Assembly: GCA_030591195.1 (NCBI GenBank)
Contig: JAUVBO010000345.1
Location: forward strand, 1 to 5,134
Length of the DNA stretch: 5,134 nt
Source of the DNA: Pseudomonadota bacterium
GTDB taxonomy: Bacteria > Myxococcota > Polyangia > GCA-2747355 > JACKDQ01
Reading direction: 5' to 3'
Part shown: positions 1 to 5,134 of the stretch, one piece after another
Layout of the letters: the number at the start of each line of letters is the position of its first letter
Position numbering within the stretch: the stretch's first letter is position 1
Made by a program: the position numbers and the translations under genes
The notes under the pieces: generated by a model
What the model saw: only the letters and a program-made list of their open reading frames with translations
What the model was told of the DNA's origin: nothing
Database searches by the model: none

Positions 1-3000
1 CCGCTCCCGACCGGCGAAGGCCGCGTACTGCAGGTCCGCGTCACCCTCGGTGAGACGCAGGGCGCGGTCGTAGAGCTCGGCTGCCTCCTTGTTGGCGTAG
101 GCTGCGCCGGCGGCATCGGCCGCCTGGAGATAGTACTCGCCGGCTTGGCCGGCGAGGCCGCCGAGCTCGAGGTGCCGGGCGATCTCCGAGGGGGGGTCGC
201 TCGAGCCGCGCGAGGATCGCCGGACCATGATCTCCCCGACCTTCCGGTGAAGCAGCCGGCGGTCGTTGCCGTGCAACGACTGGTAGACAGCCTGCTGGAC
301 GAGGACGTGACGGAACGACCACTGGCGCTCGAACTGGTCGCTGACCCCCGTGGCGGAGGTCGCGAAGGGCACCGCCATGTTGGTGCTGGGGACCAAGAAG
401 CCGCGGTTGCGCAGCTCGGCGAGCGGTCGCGCAGGGTTGCGCTTGAGCAGGGTGGTCAGGATCCCCTCGCGGAAGGTCGGCCCGATCACCGTGGCGTGTT
501 GCAGGACGACCTTGACCGCGGCCGCCAGCCGGTCGACCCGCGCGGTGATCAGCCCATGGACTGTCGAGGGGATATCGGCCGCCTCTGCCCCCTCCTTGAT
601 CGCGTGGCAGAGCTCGCGGATCAGAAACGGGCTGCCGCCGGCCCGTCGTTCGACCTCGGCGACCATCCGGTCGGTCGATCGCTCGGCGAGGAGGTCGACG
701 ATCAGCCGCTGGCGATGTGCTTCGCCGAGCTCCTCCAGGTGGATCGGCGTGAGGTGCTTCTCGTCGAGCAGGCCGCTGCGGTCGCTTCCCTCCTCGGCCC
801 GGGCGGTGAAGAGCAACAGCAGCGGCCCGGGCGCATCACCCGGGCGCTCGACCATTGCCTGCAAGCACTCGAGGCTCGAGCTGTCAGCCCAGTGAAGATC
901 CTCGATCTGGATCACCAGCGGCCGCTGGTCGGCGGCCCGGTGCACCAGGCGGCGGAGCGCTTGGTAGAGGTTGTTGCGGGCGAAGCCTCCACCGGAGGCG
1001 CTCACCGGCGCGTCGCTCGGGTCGAGCACCGACGCGAAGGCGTCGAGTGATCCGTCGACCTCGCTCTGATCGCTGCCCAGGACCGTCTCGAGGCGGTTGA
1101 GCAGCCGGGCCCGGGATCGCGATCCGCGAGCGCCCCAGACGCCGGTCAGGCTGCGCAGCAGGTTGACGATCACCGCGAATGGGGTCTCGATTCGATGCGG
1201 CGTGGCGGCCGCCGTGATCACGCGGGCGTCGCTGCAATGGCGGACGATGAAGTCGTCGACGAGCCGGGTCTTCCCGACGCCTGGATCGCCGATGACCATC
1301 ACCCCCCGTTGCTGTTCCCGGGTGAGGACCTCGCGCCAGATGGTGCGCAGCGCCGTGGTCTCGACCTCCCGCCCGAACAGCGGAGCCCCCTGCTCGCGGC
1401 GGCGCTCCCGGGCGCCGCTGCGGACCGCCATCACCCGGTGACAGCGAATGGTCTTGCCGCGCCGCTGGACCGGATCGATCTCGCGCAGCACGTAGTGTGG
1501 CGCGGCGAGGCGCGCCGCAGCGCCCGCGACCAGGATCTGCCCCTCGGGGGCGTGCTTGGCGAGGGCGTGGGCCTCGGGGAGCGAGTTGCCGAGCACCTGA
1601 TATCCCTCGTGGGCCTGGGGCTGGCTGCCGAGCCGGGCGGTGCCCGCGCGGATACCGAAGCGGATCACCGGGCGCGCGGCGTCGCGCGACTCGCCGCCTC
1701 TGACCTGCAGGTGCGAGGCGGCGTCGAGGGCGTCGAAGGTGAAGCGGACCGCGGAGACGATGTCGTTCTCGTGGTGCGTCGGCAGGCCGAAGAGCACGAG
1801 CAACTCGTCAGCGAGCTTCTCCTGGACCATCCCGTTGAGCTTGTAGGCGATGTTCTCCAGCATGCCCTGCAGCTCGACGCGCGCCTCGTCCTCCAGGCCG
1901 GACAGCAGCACCGAGGCAGCGATGAACCGCTTGCGTTCACCGAGGATCGTTGGCTGGGCCTCCGCGCTGGCGTCGCGGACCGAGCCGGCCTCCTCCGGCT
2001 CGTCGAGCTCGTCCCGGGCGTCAGGAAGGTTGGTCACCAAGTCCGCCAGAGACGCCGGCATCGGTGGCGGGCGCTCGATCTCCGGCGCTGAGGCCGCGGA
2101 CACGACGTCGGACATCGACAGCGGCGCACCCTCCTCGCTTGCCAGATCCGCCAGCTCGGCCGCCGGCCTCGACGGATCCTCGACAGTGTCGAGGACCGCC
2201 GGCCGAAGCCCGACGAGCTCCCGATCGGTCTGCATCGACCCCGCGGCCCCTGTTGACTCCGCGTCGCCGCTGAGGTGGTCGCCCAGCTCGGAGTCGAAGC
2301 GCTCGGCATGCTCCGAGTCGAAGGGCTCCAGCTGGCGGTCCGCGGACCCAGCGCCACGGCCGATGTCGAGGCCGCGGTCAGGCCGGGGGAATTGCCGGGG
2401 CGGAGGGGGGGGGATCTCGTCATCGGTGTCGCGCGACGGGCGGAGCACGCCGGCCTCGGATGGCGTCGCGGTCCGCGAGCGGGTCAGCGCCGCTCCGCGC
2501 GGCGGTGCTGCGCGAGGCGCCGTCGGCGCGGCGCGGGCCGACTCGTCGCGTACCGGCCGGGCCGGTGGGTTGTGGGGTATCGCCAGCTCGGCAGCAGCGG
2601 CGATCAGGTCCCGGTGGCTGTCGCGCTTGGCGAGGGCCGGACTCGGCCCGGGAGCGGCGCTCGGGCGGATCGCCTCGCGCTCCAGGGTCAGCTCGCGCTC
2701 GCTGGCATCATCCTCTTCCTCCGCGAGGATCAGCTCGCTGCGGGCCCGGTAGGCTTCGTCGTCCTCCCAGTCCTCCTCCTGACGGACGTCACGGGTGTCG
2801 TTGTAGTCTCTGAGCAGCTGCTGCAGGAACGACGAGAGCGCCCGCGAGCCGATCACCGCACCGACCTCCCGCTGGATCCGGTGCAGCTCGAGTTGCAGAT
2901 CGTTGGCGCTGGCGAAGCGGTGGTCGGGCCGCCGTTCGAGGCACCGCGTCGCCGCCACGTCGAGCCCTTCCGGCACTTCACGGTTGAGCGACCGAGGGCG

Positions 3001-3726
3001 CGGGATCGGCGCGTGGAGGACGTTGTGCTGCACTTCATCGACAGTCTCACCCTCGAACAGCGGCATGCCGGTGAGCAGCTCCCAGAGGATGGCGCCGAAG
3101 CTGAAGATGTCGGACTGGGGGGCGATCGGCTCACCCCGGACCTGCTCGGGGGCGAGGTACCGTGGGAGGCCGACCAAGCGGTCGTGCTGGGGCACTGTGT
3201 TGTAGGCGGCGCGGGCAATGCCGAAGTCGAGCACCTTGACCGAGCCCTCGAAGGAGCAGGCGATGTTCGAGGGCGCGAGGTCGGCGTGCATCACCCCGAG
3301 CGACTCGTTGTTCTGGTCGGTCTTGCGATGGGCGTACTCGAGCCCGGCCGCCACCTCGCCCATCAGGTAACAGGCCAGGCCCACGGGGAGCGCGCCGTCC
3401 TGACCGCGAACCTGTCGCAGTATCTGCCGTAGGTTGACCCCCGGGATGTACTCGGAGGCGAGGAACAGATCCTCCTCGATCTTGCCGAACTCGAAGACCT
3501 GGACGATGTTGCGGTGGTTGAGCGAGAAGGCGATCTTCGCCTCCTCGATGAAGGCGCGGACGAACGCCTGATCCTGGCTGTAGCGGGGCATCACCCGCTT
3601 GAGCACCTGTACCTTCTCGAAACCGGCGATGCCGACCGTCTTGACCTTGTGGATCTCGGCCAGAGGGGTAGCGGCGAGTCGTTCGAGGACGTGGTACTTG
3701 CCCAGAGTTTTTTGTTGATCCACCAT
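1..3726 (-). CDS. Ser/Thr kinase - degenerate cyclase - STAND ATPase - TPR signalling protein (C-terminus off window)
   Basis: A cytosolic signalling protein, inferred because no membrane segment or signal peptide is visible in the 1242 residues present. Kinase domain, residues 11-283: VLK Lys43, Glu62, catalytic loop HADLAPSN (147-154), DFG 167-169, APE 192-194 and a SDIFSFG helix (205-211). The Gly-rich loop is replaced by AATPLAE (18-24), and HRD is HAD. Residues 284-595 are a low-complexity linker, acidic at 307-345 and Pro/Arg/Ala-rich to about 448, with five prolines at 439-443. Residues 596-768 align with class III cyclase domains (GERK start, VLFGLP at 644-649, FGIRAG at 690-695) but lack key catalytic residues. 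A STAND/AAA ATPase follows: Walker A GDPGVGKT (813-820), Walker B ending ED (942-943), HWAD (945-948) and AGGSPFLIREL (1029-1039). TPR-like helices start near 1185 (YYLQAADAAG, ELYDRALRL). The ATG at 3726 has AGAGG only 1 nt upstream; an in-frame ATG at 3762 would add 12 residues (MCYSGLTSELRG). Family-level resemblance is to kinase/cyclase fusion proteins; the substrate is unknown. Confidence 0.93.
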   Translation of the reverse strand, partial: MVDQQKTLGKYHVLERLAATPLAEIHKVKTVGIAGFEKVQVLKRVMPRYSQDQAFVRAFIEEAKIAFSLNHRNIVQVFEFGKIEEDLFLASEYIPGVNLRQILRQVRGQDGALPVGLACYLMGEVAAGLEYAHRKTDQNNESLGVMHADLAPSNIACSFEGSVKVLDFGIARAAYNTVPQHDRLVGLPRYLAPEQVRGEPIAPQSDIFSFGAILWELLTGMPLFEGETVDEVQHNVLHAPIPRPRSLNREVPEGLDVAATRCLERRPDHRFASANDLQLELHRIQREVGAVIGSRALSSFLQQLLRDYNDTRDVRQEEDWEDDEAYRARSELILAEEEDDASERELTLEREAIRPSAAPGPSPALAKRDSHRDLIAAAAELAIPHNPPARPVRDESARAAPTAPRAAPPRGAALTRSRTATPSEAGVLRPSRDTDDEIPPPPPRQFPRPDRGLDIGRGAGSADRQLEPFDSEHAERFDSELGDHLSGDAESTGAAGSMQTDRELVGLRPAVLDTVEDPSRPAAELADLASEEGAPLSMSDVVSAASAPEIERPPPMPASLADLVTNLPDARDELDEPEEAGSVRDASAEAQPTILGERKRFIAASVLLSGLEDEARVELQGMLENIAYKLNGMVQEKLADELLVLFGLPTHHENDIVSAVRFTFDALDAASHLQVRGGESRDAARPVIRFGIRAGTARLGSQPQAHEGYQVLGNSLPEAHALAKHAPEGQILVAGAAARLAAPHYVLREIDPVQRRGKTIRCHRVMAVRSGARERRREQGAPLFGREVETTALRTIWREVLTREQQRGVMVIGDPGVGKTRLVDDFIVRHCSDARVITAAATPHRIETPFAVIVNLLRSLTGVWGARGSRSRARLLNRLETVLGSDQSEVDGSLDAFASVLDPSDAPVSASGGGFARNNLYQALRRLVHRAADQRPLVIQIEDLHWADSSSLECLQAMVERPGDAPGPLLLLFTARAEEGSDRSGLLDEKHLTPIHLEELGEAHRQRLIVDLLAERSTDRMVAEVERRAGGSPFLIRELCHAIKEGAEAADIPSTVHGLITARVDRLAAAVKVVLQHATVIGPTFREGILTTLLKRNPARPLAELRNRGFLVPSTNMAVPFATSATGVSDQFERQWSFRHVLVQQAVYQSLHGNDRRLLHRKVGEIMVRRSSRGSSDPPSEIARHLELGGLAGQAGEYYLQAADAAGAAYANKEAAELYDRALRLTEGDADLQYAAFAGRER
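2177..2195. repeat. 19-bp perfect inverted repeat (9-bp arms, 1-nt centre)
   Basis: TCCTCGACA and TGTCGAGGA flank a single central G at 2186. The repeat lies in the linker-coding part of the kinase gene (codons for VLDTVEDP). The centre is too tight for a simple RNA hairpin, so any role would more likely be as a DNA-binding palindrome. It may simply be chance in GC-rich coding sequence. Confidence 0.5.
2291..2328. repeat. Short direct repeat in the linker (14-nt units, 24-nt period)
   Basis: GAGTCGAAGCGCTC at 2291-2304 recurs as GAGTCGAAGGGCTC at 2315-2328, with 13 of 14 bases identical. On the minus strand the copies encode the two FDSE motifs of the linker (residues 469-472 and 477-480). 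This looks like a small in-frame duplication inside an unstructured acidic segment. No binding or regulatory role is evident. Confidence 0.6.
2405..2413. repeat. G9 homopolymer within the kinase linker
   Basis: Nine consecutive G on the plus strand (C9 in the kinase mRNA), the longest homopolymer I noticed in the window. It encodes part of the proline run at residues 439-443, between the kinase domain and the cyclase-homology domain. Slippage here would separate the kinase from the ATPase half. In this sequence the frame stays open across the tract. Confidence 0.9.
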
Positions 3727-3744
3727 ACCTCTGAGCTCTGAGGT
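3727..3744. repeat. Imperfect palindrome and tandem heptamer abutting the kinase start codon
   Basis: The plus strand reads ACCTCTGAGCTCTGAGGT. It is an 18-bp palindrome with one mismatched pair (positions 3732 and 3739). It also holds two tandem copies of CTCTGAG (3729-3735 and 3736-3742). It overlaps the ribosome-binding region of the kinase gene and lies in the shared upstream region with rnc, so it is a plausible operator or translational-control element. Function is inferred from position and symmetry only. Confidence 0.5.
3728..3732 (-). promoter_or_regulatory. Shine-Dalgarno-like AGAGG before the kinase start
   Basis: On the minus strand AGAGG ends 1 nt before the ATG at 3726, closer than the usual 5-9 nt. 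The same purine motif (AGAG) occurs one repeat unit upstream, 9 nt from the ATG, which is a normal distance. The GTG at codon 2 would have 4-nt spacing. The motif supports initiation near 3726 rather than at the in-frame ATG at 3762, which has no purine-rich sequence ahead of it. Confidence 0.4.
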
Positions 3745-3785
3745 CAACCCACTGTAGCACATGGCACAAACGCCCGACACTCGCG

Positions 3786-4547
3786 ATGGAAACCGATGAT
3801 TCGAGCTGCCAGCCGGCAGACCTTGACCCCGGTGCGATGCGAGAGACTCTCCAGCGGGAGCTGGACCATGAATTCGCTGATCCGTCGCTGTTGGCGCAGG
3901 CGCTGACCCACCGCTCCCGCGTCAACGAGAGCACCGGTGACGACCTCGGGCACGGTGGCACCTTCGGGCATAACGAACGCCTCGAGTTCCTCGGCGACGC
4001 CGTGGTCGACCTTTCGGTGGGCCACTATCTGATGCAGGCGCTGCCCCAAGCGAGAGAGGGGCAGCTGTCGAAGCTGCGGGCGATGGTGGTCAACGAGGCC
4101 AGCCTCGCGCGCGCCGCCCAGGGGCTGAGCCTCGGCGACTGCCTGCGGCTCGGTCGCGGGGAGGAACAGACCGGCGGTCGGCGGAAGCTGTCGATCCTCG
4201 CCGACGCCTTCGAGGCGTTGATGGGGGCGATCTACCTCGACGCAGGCTTCGTCGAGGTAGATCGGATCGTACGTCGGTTGCTCGGTCCGGTGGTCGGCCG
4301 CGCGGTCCGAGGCGAGCTCGACGGCGACTACAAGACCCGCTTGCAGGAGGTGGCGCAGGCACGGGTCCAGCGGGTGCCGGGCTATCAGGTCCTCTCGGAG
4401 AGCGGCCCCGATCACGCCAAGGTCTTCGAGGTCGGCGTGTTCCTCGGCGACGAGGAGCTCGCGCGGGCGACCGGTGGCTCGAAGAAAGAGGCGGAGCAAC
4501 GAGCCGCCGGGCTCGCTCTTGGCCAGCTGGAAGAAGACGAGGTCTGA
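3786..4547 (+). CDS. rnc: Ribonuclease III
   Basis: Double-strand-specific endoribonuclease that processes rRNA precursors and structured mRNAs in the cytoplasm, acting as a homodimer with Mg2+. The product is 253 residues, slightly longer than E. coli RNase III (226). The endonuclease domain spans about residues 20-170: ALTHRS (39-44), signature NERLEFLGDAVVDL (63-76), and the second acidic cluster DAFEALMGAIYLD (140-152). Glu64, Glu67, Asp71, Asp140 and Glu143 match the conserved catalytic or metal-binding residues. A dsRNA-binding domain covers about 180-248, with DYKTRLQE (181-188), GPDHAKVF (207-214) and GGSKKEAEQRAA (230-241). The segment between ALTHRS and the signature is long (18 residues). 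The ATG at 3786 has no Shine-Dalgarno sequence; Met18 (3837) is an alternative start that also precedes the conserved core, and no ATG, GTG or TTG lies in frame upstream before a stop at 3732-3734. The usual partners (era, lepB, smc) are absent, and the gene stands alone between two minus-strand genes. Confidence 0.97.
   Translation: METDDSSCQPADLDPGAMRETLQRELDHEFADPSLLAQALTHRSRVNESTGDDLGHGGTFGHNERLEFLGDAVVDLSVGHYLMQALPQAREGQLSKLRAMVVNEASLARAAQGLSLGDCLRLGRGEEQTGGRRKLSILADAFEALMGAIYLDAGFVEVDRIVRRLLGPVVGRAVRGELDGDYKTRLQEVAQARVQRVPGYQVLSESGPDHAKVFEVGVFLGDEELARATGGSKKEAEQRAAGLALGQLEEDEV
4228..4264. repeat. Perfect 15-bp stem, 7-nt loop inside rnc
   Basis: Arms CGATCTACCTCGACG (4228-4242) and CGTCGAGGTAGATCG (4250-4264) are exact reverse complements around loop CAGGCTT. 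They lie over codons for A148 to R160, just after catalytic Glu143. The right arm uses the A/T-ending codons GTA and GAT, which are needed for pairing. A stem of this length in the mRNA for RNase III is a candidate self-cleavage or translation-slowing element. A second, weaker stem (8 bp, 4040-4047 with 4058-4065) lies upstream in the same gene. Confidence 0.75.
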
Positions 4548-4564
4548 GGGGGCGTCAGGCCCCC
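4548..4564. terminator. GC hairpin between convergent stop codons
   Basis: GGGGGC (4548-4553) pairs perfectly with GCCCCC (4559-4564) around a GTCAG loop. The hairpin fills most of the 20-bp gap between the rnc stop (4545-4547) and the stop of the right-hand TPR gene (4570-4568). Neither strand has a following T-run, so it is not a textbook intrinsic terminator. Its position suggests a shared bidirectional end or 3'-stabilising hairpin. Confidence 0.45.
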
Positions 4565-4567
4565 AGA

Positions 4568-5134
4568 TCAAATCGACGCTATCACCGAGCGGATCGCATC
4601 GGCGTCAGGCATGCCGATCCGCTCGAAGATCTCGGCGGCCTCGGTGAGCGCGGCGCGAGCCTGTCGCCCCTCGCCGCGCTCCACCTGGTACTCGCCGAGG
4701 CGCTTGAGCGCGCGCGCCAGCTCGGCCTCGTTGCCCATCTCACGGAAGACGTCGGTCGCCTTGGCGAAGTAGCGCTCGGCGGCCTTCTCGGTGGCCACCG
4801 GGGTCGAGGCGTCGAAGAGGGTCGCCGCGTAGACCTCGCCGAGGGCCATCGATGCCTTGCCGATCATCTCCGGTAGCTGGGCGCGCTTGGCCAGCTGCAG
4901 ACACTCCTCGGCGTGGCGCTGGGCGTTCTCGGGGTTTCCCTCCTGCAGCGCCACGAGGCTGAGGTTGCGCAGCACCTCGATGTACGAGCGCTGGTCCTCG
5001 ATCTCCTTCGCCAGGGCCACCGCGCGCTGCAGTCGCTGACGCGCATCGGCCAGCTTGCCGAGGCTGCAGGCGGTCTCGCCGAGGTTGTTGAGCAGGATCA
5101 CCTGCAGGGGCAACGCGCCGATCTGTTCGGCCCC
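4568..5134 (-). CDS. TPR-repeat protein, C-terminal part only (N-terminus off window)
   Basis: 188 residues are visible, ending at TGA (4570-4568); the frame is open through the right edge, so the real start lies outside. A TTG at 5113 is in frame but has no reason to be the start, because coding-like sequence (GAEQIGA) precedes it. Four helical-hairpin repeats can be seen: about 11-46 (NNLGETACSLGKLADA), 51-87 (RNLSLVALQEGNPENA), 91-133 (ALGEVYAATLFD, then a loop and YFAKATDVFREMG) and 136-175 (LKRLGEYQVERGEGRQARAA). TPRs bind proteins, so this is a protein-interaction or ligand-sensing tail. The style resembles the C-terminal TPR region of kinase-ATPase-TPR fusion proteins such as the gene at the left, so this may be the end of a second one. 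A stand-alone TPR protein is equally possible from what is visible. It converges with rnc. Confidence 0.85.
   Translation of the reverse strand, partial: GAEQIGALPLQVILLNNLGETACSLGKLADARQRLQRAVALAKEIEDQRSYIEVLRNLSLVALQEGNPENAQRHAEECLQLAKRAQLPEMIGKASMALGEVYAATLFDASTPVATEKAAERYFAKATDVFREMGNEAELARALKRLGEYQVERGEGRQARAALTEAAEIFERIGMPDADAIRSVIASI

Larger units (their letters stand above)
3727..3785. promoter_or_regulatory. Divergent intergenic region between kinase gene and rnc
   Basis: Only 59 bp separate the two start codons, so promoters for both genes must lie here or inside the opposing coding sequence. Toward the kinase, the minus strand has an extended -10-like TGCTACAGT (TACAGT complementary to 3751-3756), but the hexamer 17 bp upstream (TGTCGG) is a poor -35. 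Toward rnc I see no convincing -35/-10 pair and no Shine-Dalgarno sequence. Promoter placement is therefore tentative. Confidence 0.4.

Noticed and set aside
145..1050. Long plus-strand open frame of 301 codons antisense to the ATPase region
   Set aside because: It is complementary to a continuous minus-strand frame with clear Walker A/B and STAND motifs. Its own translation shows no recognisable domain and is typical GC-rich antisense shadow.
1105..1125. Two overlapping palindromes, CCGGGCCCGG and GGATCGCGATCC
   Set aside because: Short self-complementary words are common in GC-rich coding sequence. The position within the ATPase domain suggests no function.
1195..2091. Plus-strand open frame of 298 codons antisense to the cyclase-homology/ATPase region
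   Set aside because: Composition is dominated by reverse complements of common codons (R, A, G, L, V). No domain, no ribosome-binding site, and the opposite strand is explained.
2275..3432. Plus-strand open frame of 385 codons antisense to the kinase and linker
   Set aside because: The opposite strand encodes a recognisable kinase with DFG, APE and SDIFSFG motifs. The plus-strand product is low-complexity and unrecognisable.
3711..3716. T-rich stretch near 3708-3716 as a rho-independent terminator
   Set aside because: It is the complement of the AAA-rich codons for Gln-Gln-Lys-Thr at the kinase N-terminus. No stem precedes it on the plus strand, and no upstream plus-strand gene ends there.
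3131..3961. Minus-strand 276-codon frame overlapping the kinase 5' half
   Set aside because: It is an alternative frame of the same strand as the kinase. Its product is Arg/Gly/Pro-rich with no motif, while the kinase frame carries all the conserved residues.
3744..4571. Minus-strand 275-codon frame covering all of rnc
   Set aside because: It is antisense to a complete, strongly conserved RNase III. It would also overlap both neighbouring gene ends and shows no family motif.
4789..4800. 12-bp palindrome CGGTGGCCACCG in the right TPR gene
   Set aside because: Intragenic, short and expected by chance at this base composition.

Overview
The window looks like a high-GC bacterial chromosome segment. 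Codons end mostly in G or C, and long spurious open frames run antisense to the real genes. The very large multidomain Ser/Thr-kinase signalling protein with Hanks-type kinase, cyclase-homology, STAND ATPase and TPR regions is typical of Myxococcota and related former Deltaproteobacteria. That placement rests on protein style only and is not a firm identification.

The layout is three genes and very little intergenic space. (1) Positions 3726 down to 1, minus strand: 1242 codons of one uninterrupted frame, running off the left edge. I read every codon in this frame and found no stop or frameshift. Domain order: Ser/Thr kinase (about residues 11-283), long acidic and proline-rich linker (284-595), class III nucleotide-cyclase homology domain (596-768), STAND/AAA-type ATPase (783 to about 1110), and the beginning of a TPR region (from about 1185). 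(2) Positions 3786-4547, plus strand: a complete ribonuclease III gene (rnc), divergent from the kinase gene across a 59-bp gap. (3) Positions 5134 down to 4568, minus strand: the C-terminal 188 residues of a TPR protein, convergent with rnc across a 20-bp gap that holds a GC hairpin.

The most interesting gene is the large kinase-cyclase-ATPase-TPR protein. Its kinase has lost the glycine-rich loop and the Arg of HRD. Its cyclase domain has lost one metal-binding Asp and the catalytic Asn/Arg pair. Its ATPase motifs look intact. This suggests a STAND-type switch that keeps two degenerate signalling domains as sensor or scaffold modules. The domain order matches the known 'kinase/cyclase fusion' class (some members sit in TOMM peptide clusters), but no peptide-modification genes are visible here. 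The TPR tail at the right edge resembles the C-terminus expected for the same class, so rnc may sit between two related signalling genes.

A second point is a perfect 15-bp stem with a 7-nt loop inside the rnc coding sequence. It is a possible double-stranded target for the enzyme that this mRNA encodes.

There is no sign of tRNA or rRNA genes, CRISPR arrays, insertion sequences, attachment sites or a replication origin. No stretch over 300 bp lacks a gene.
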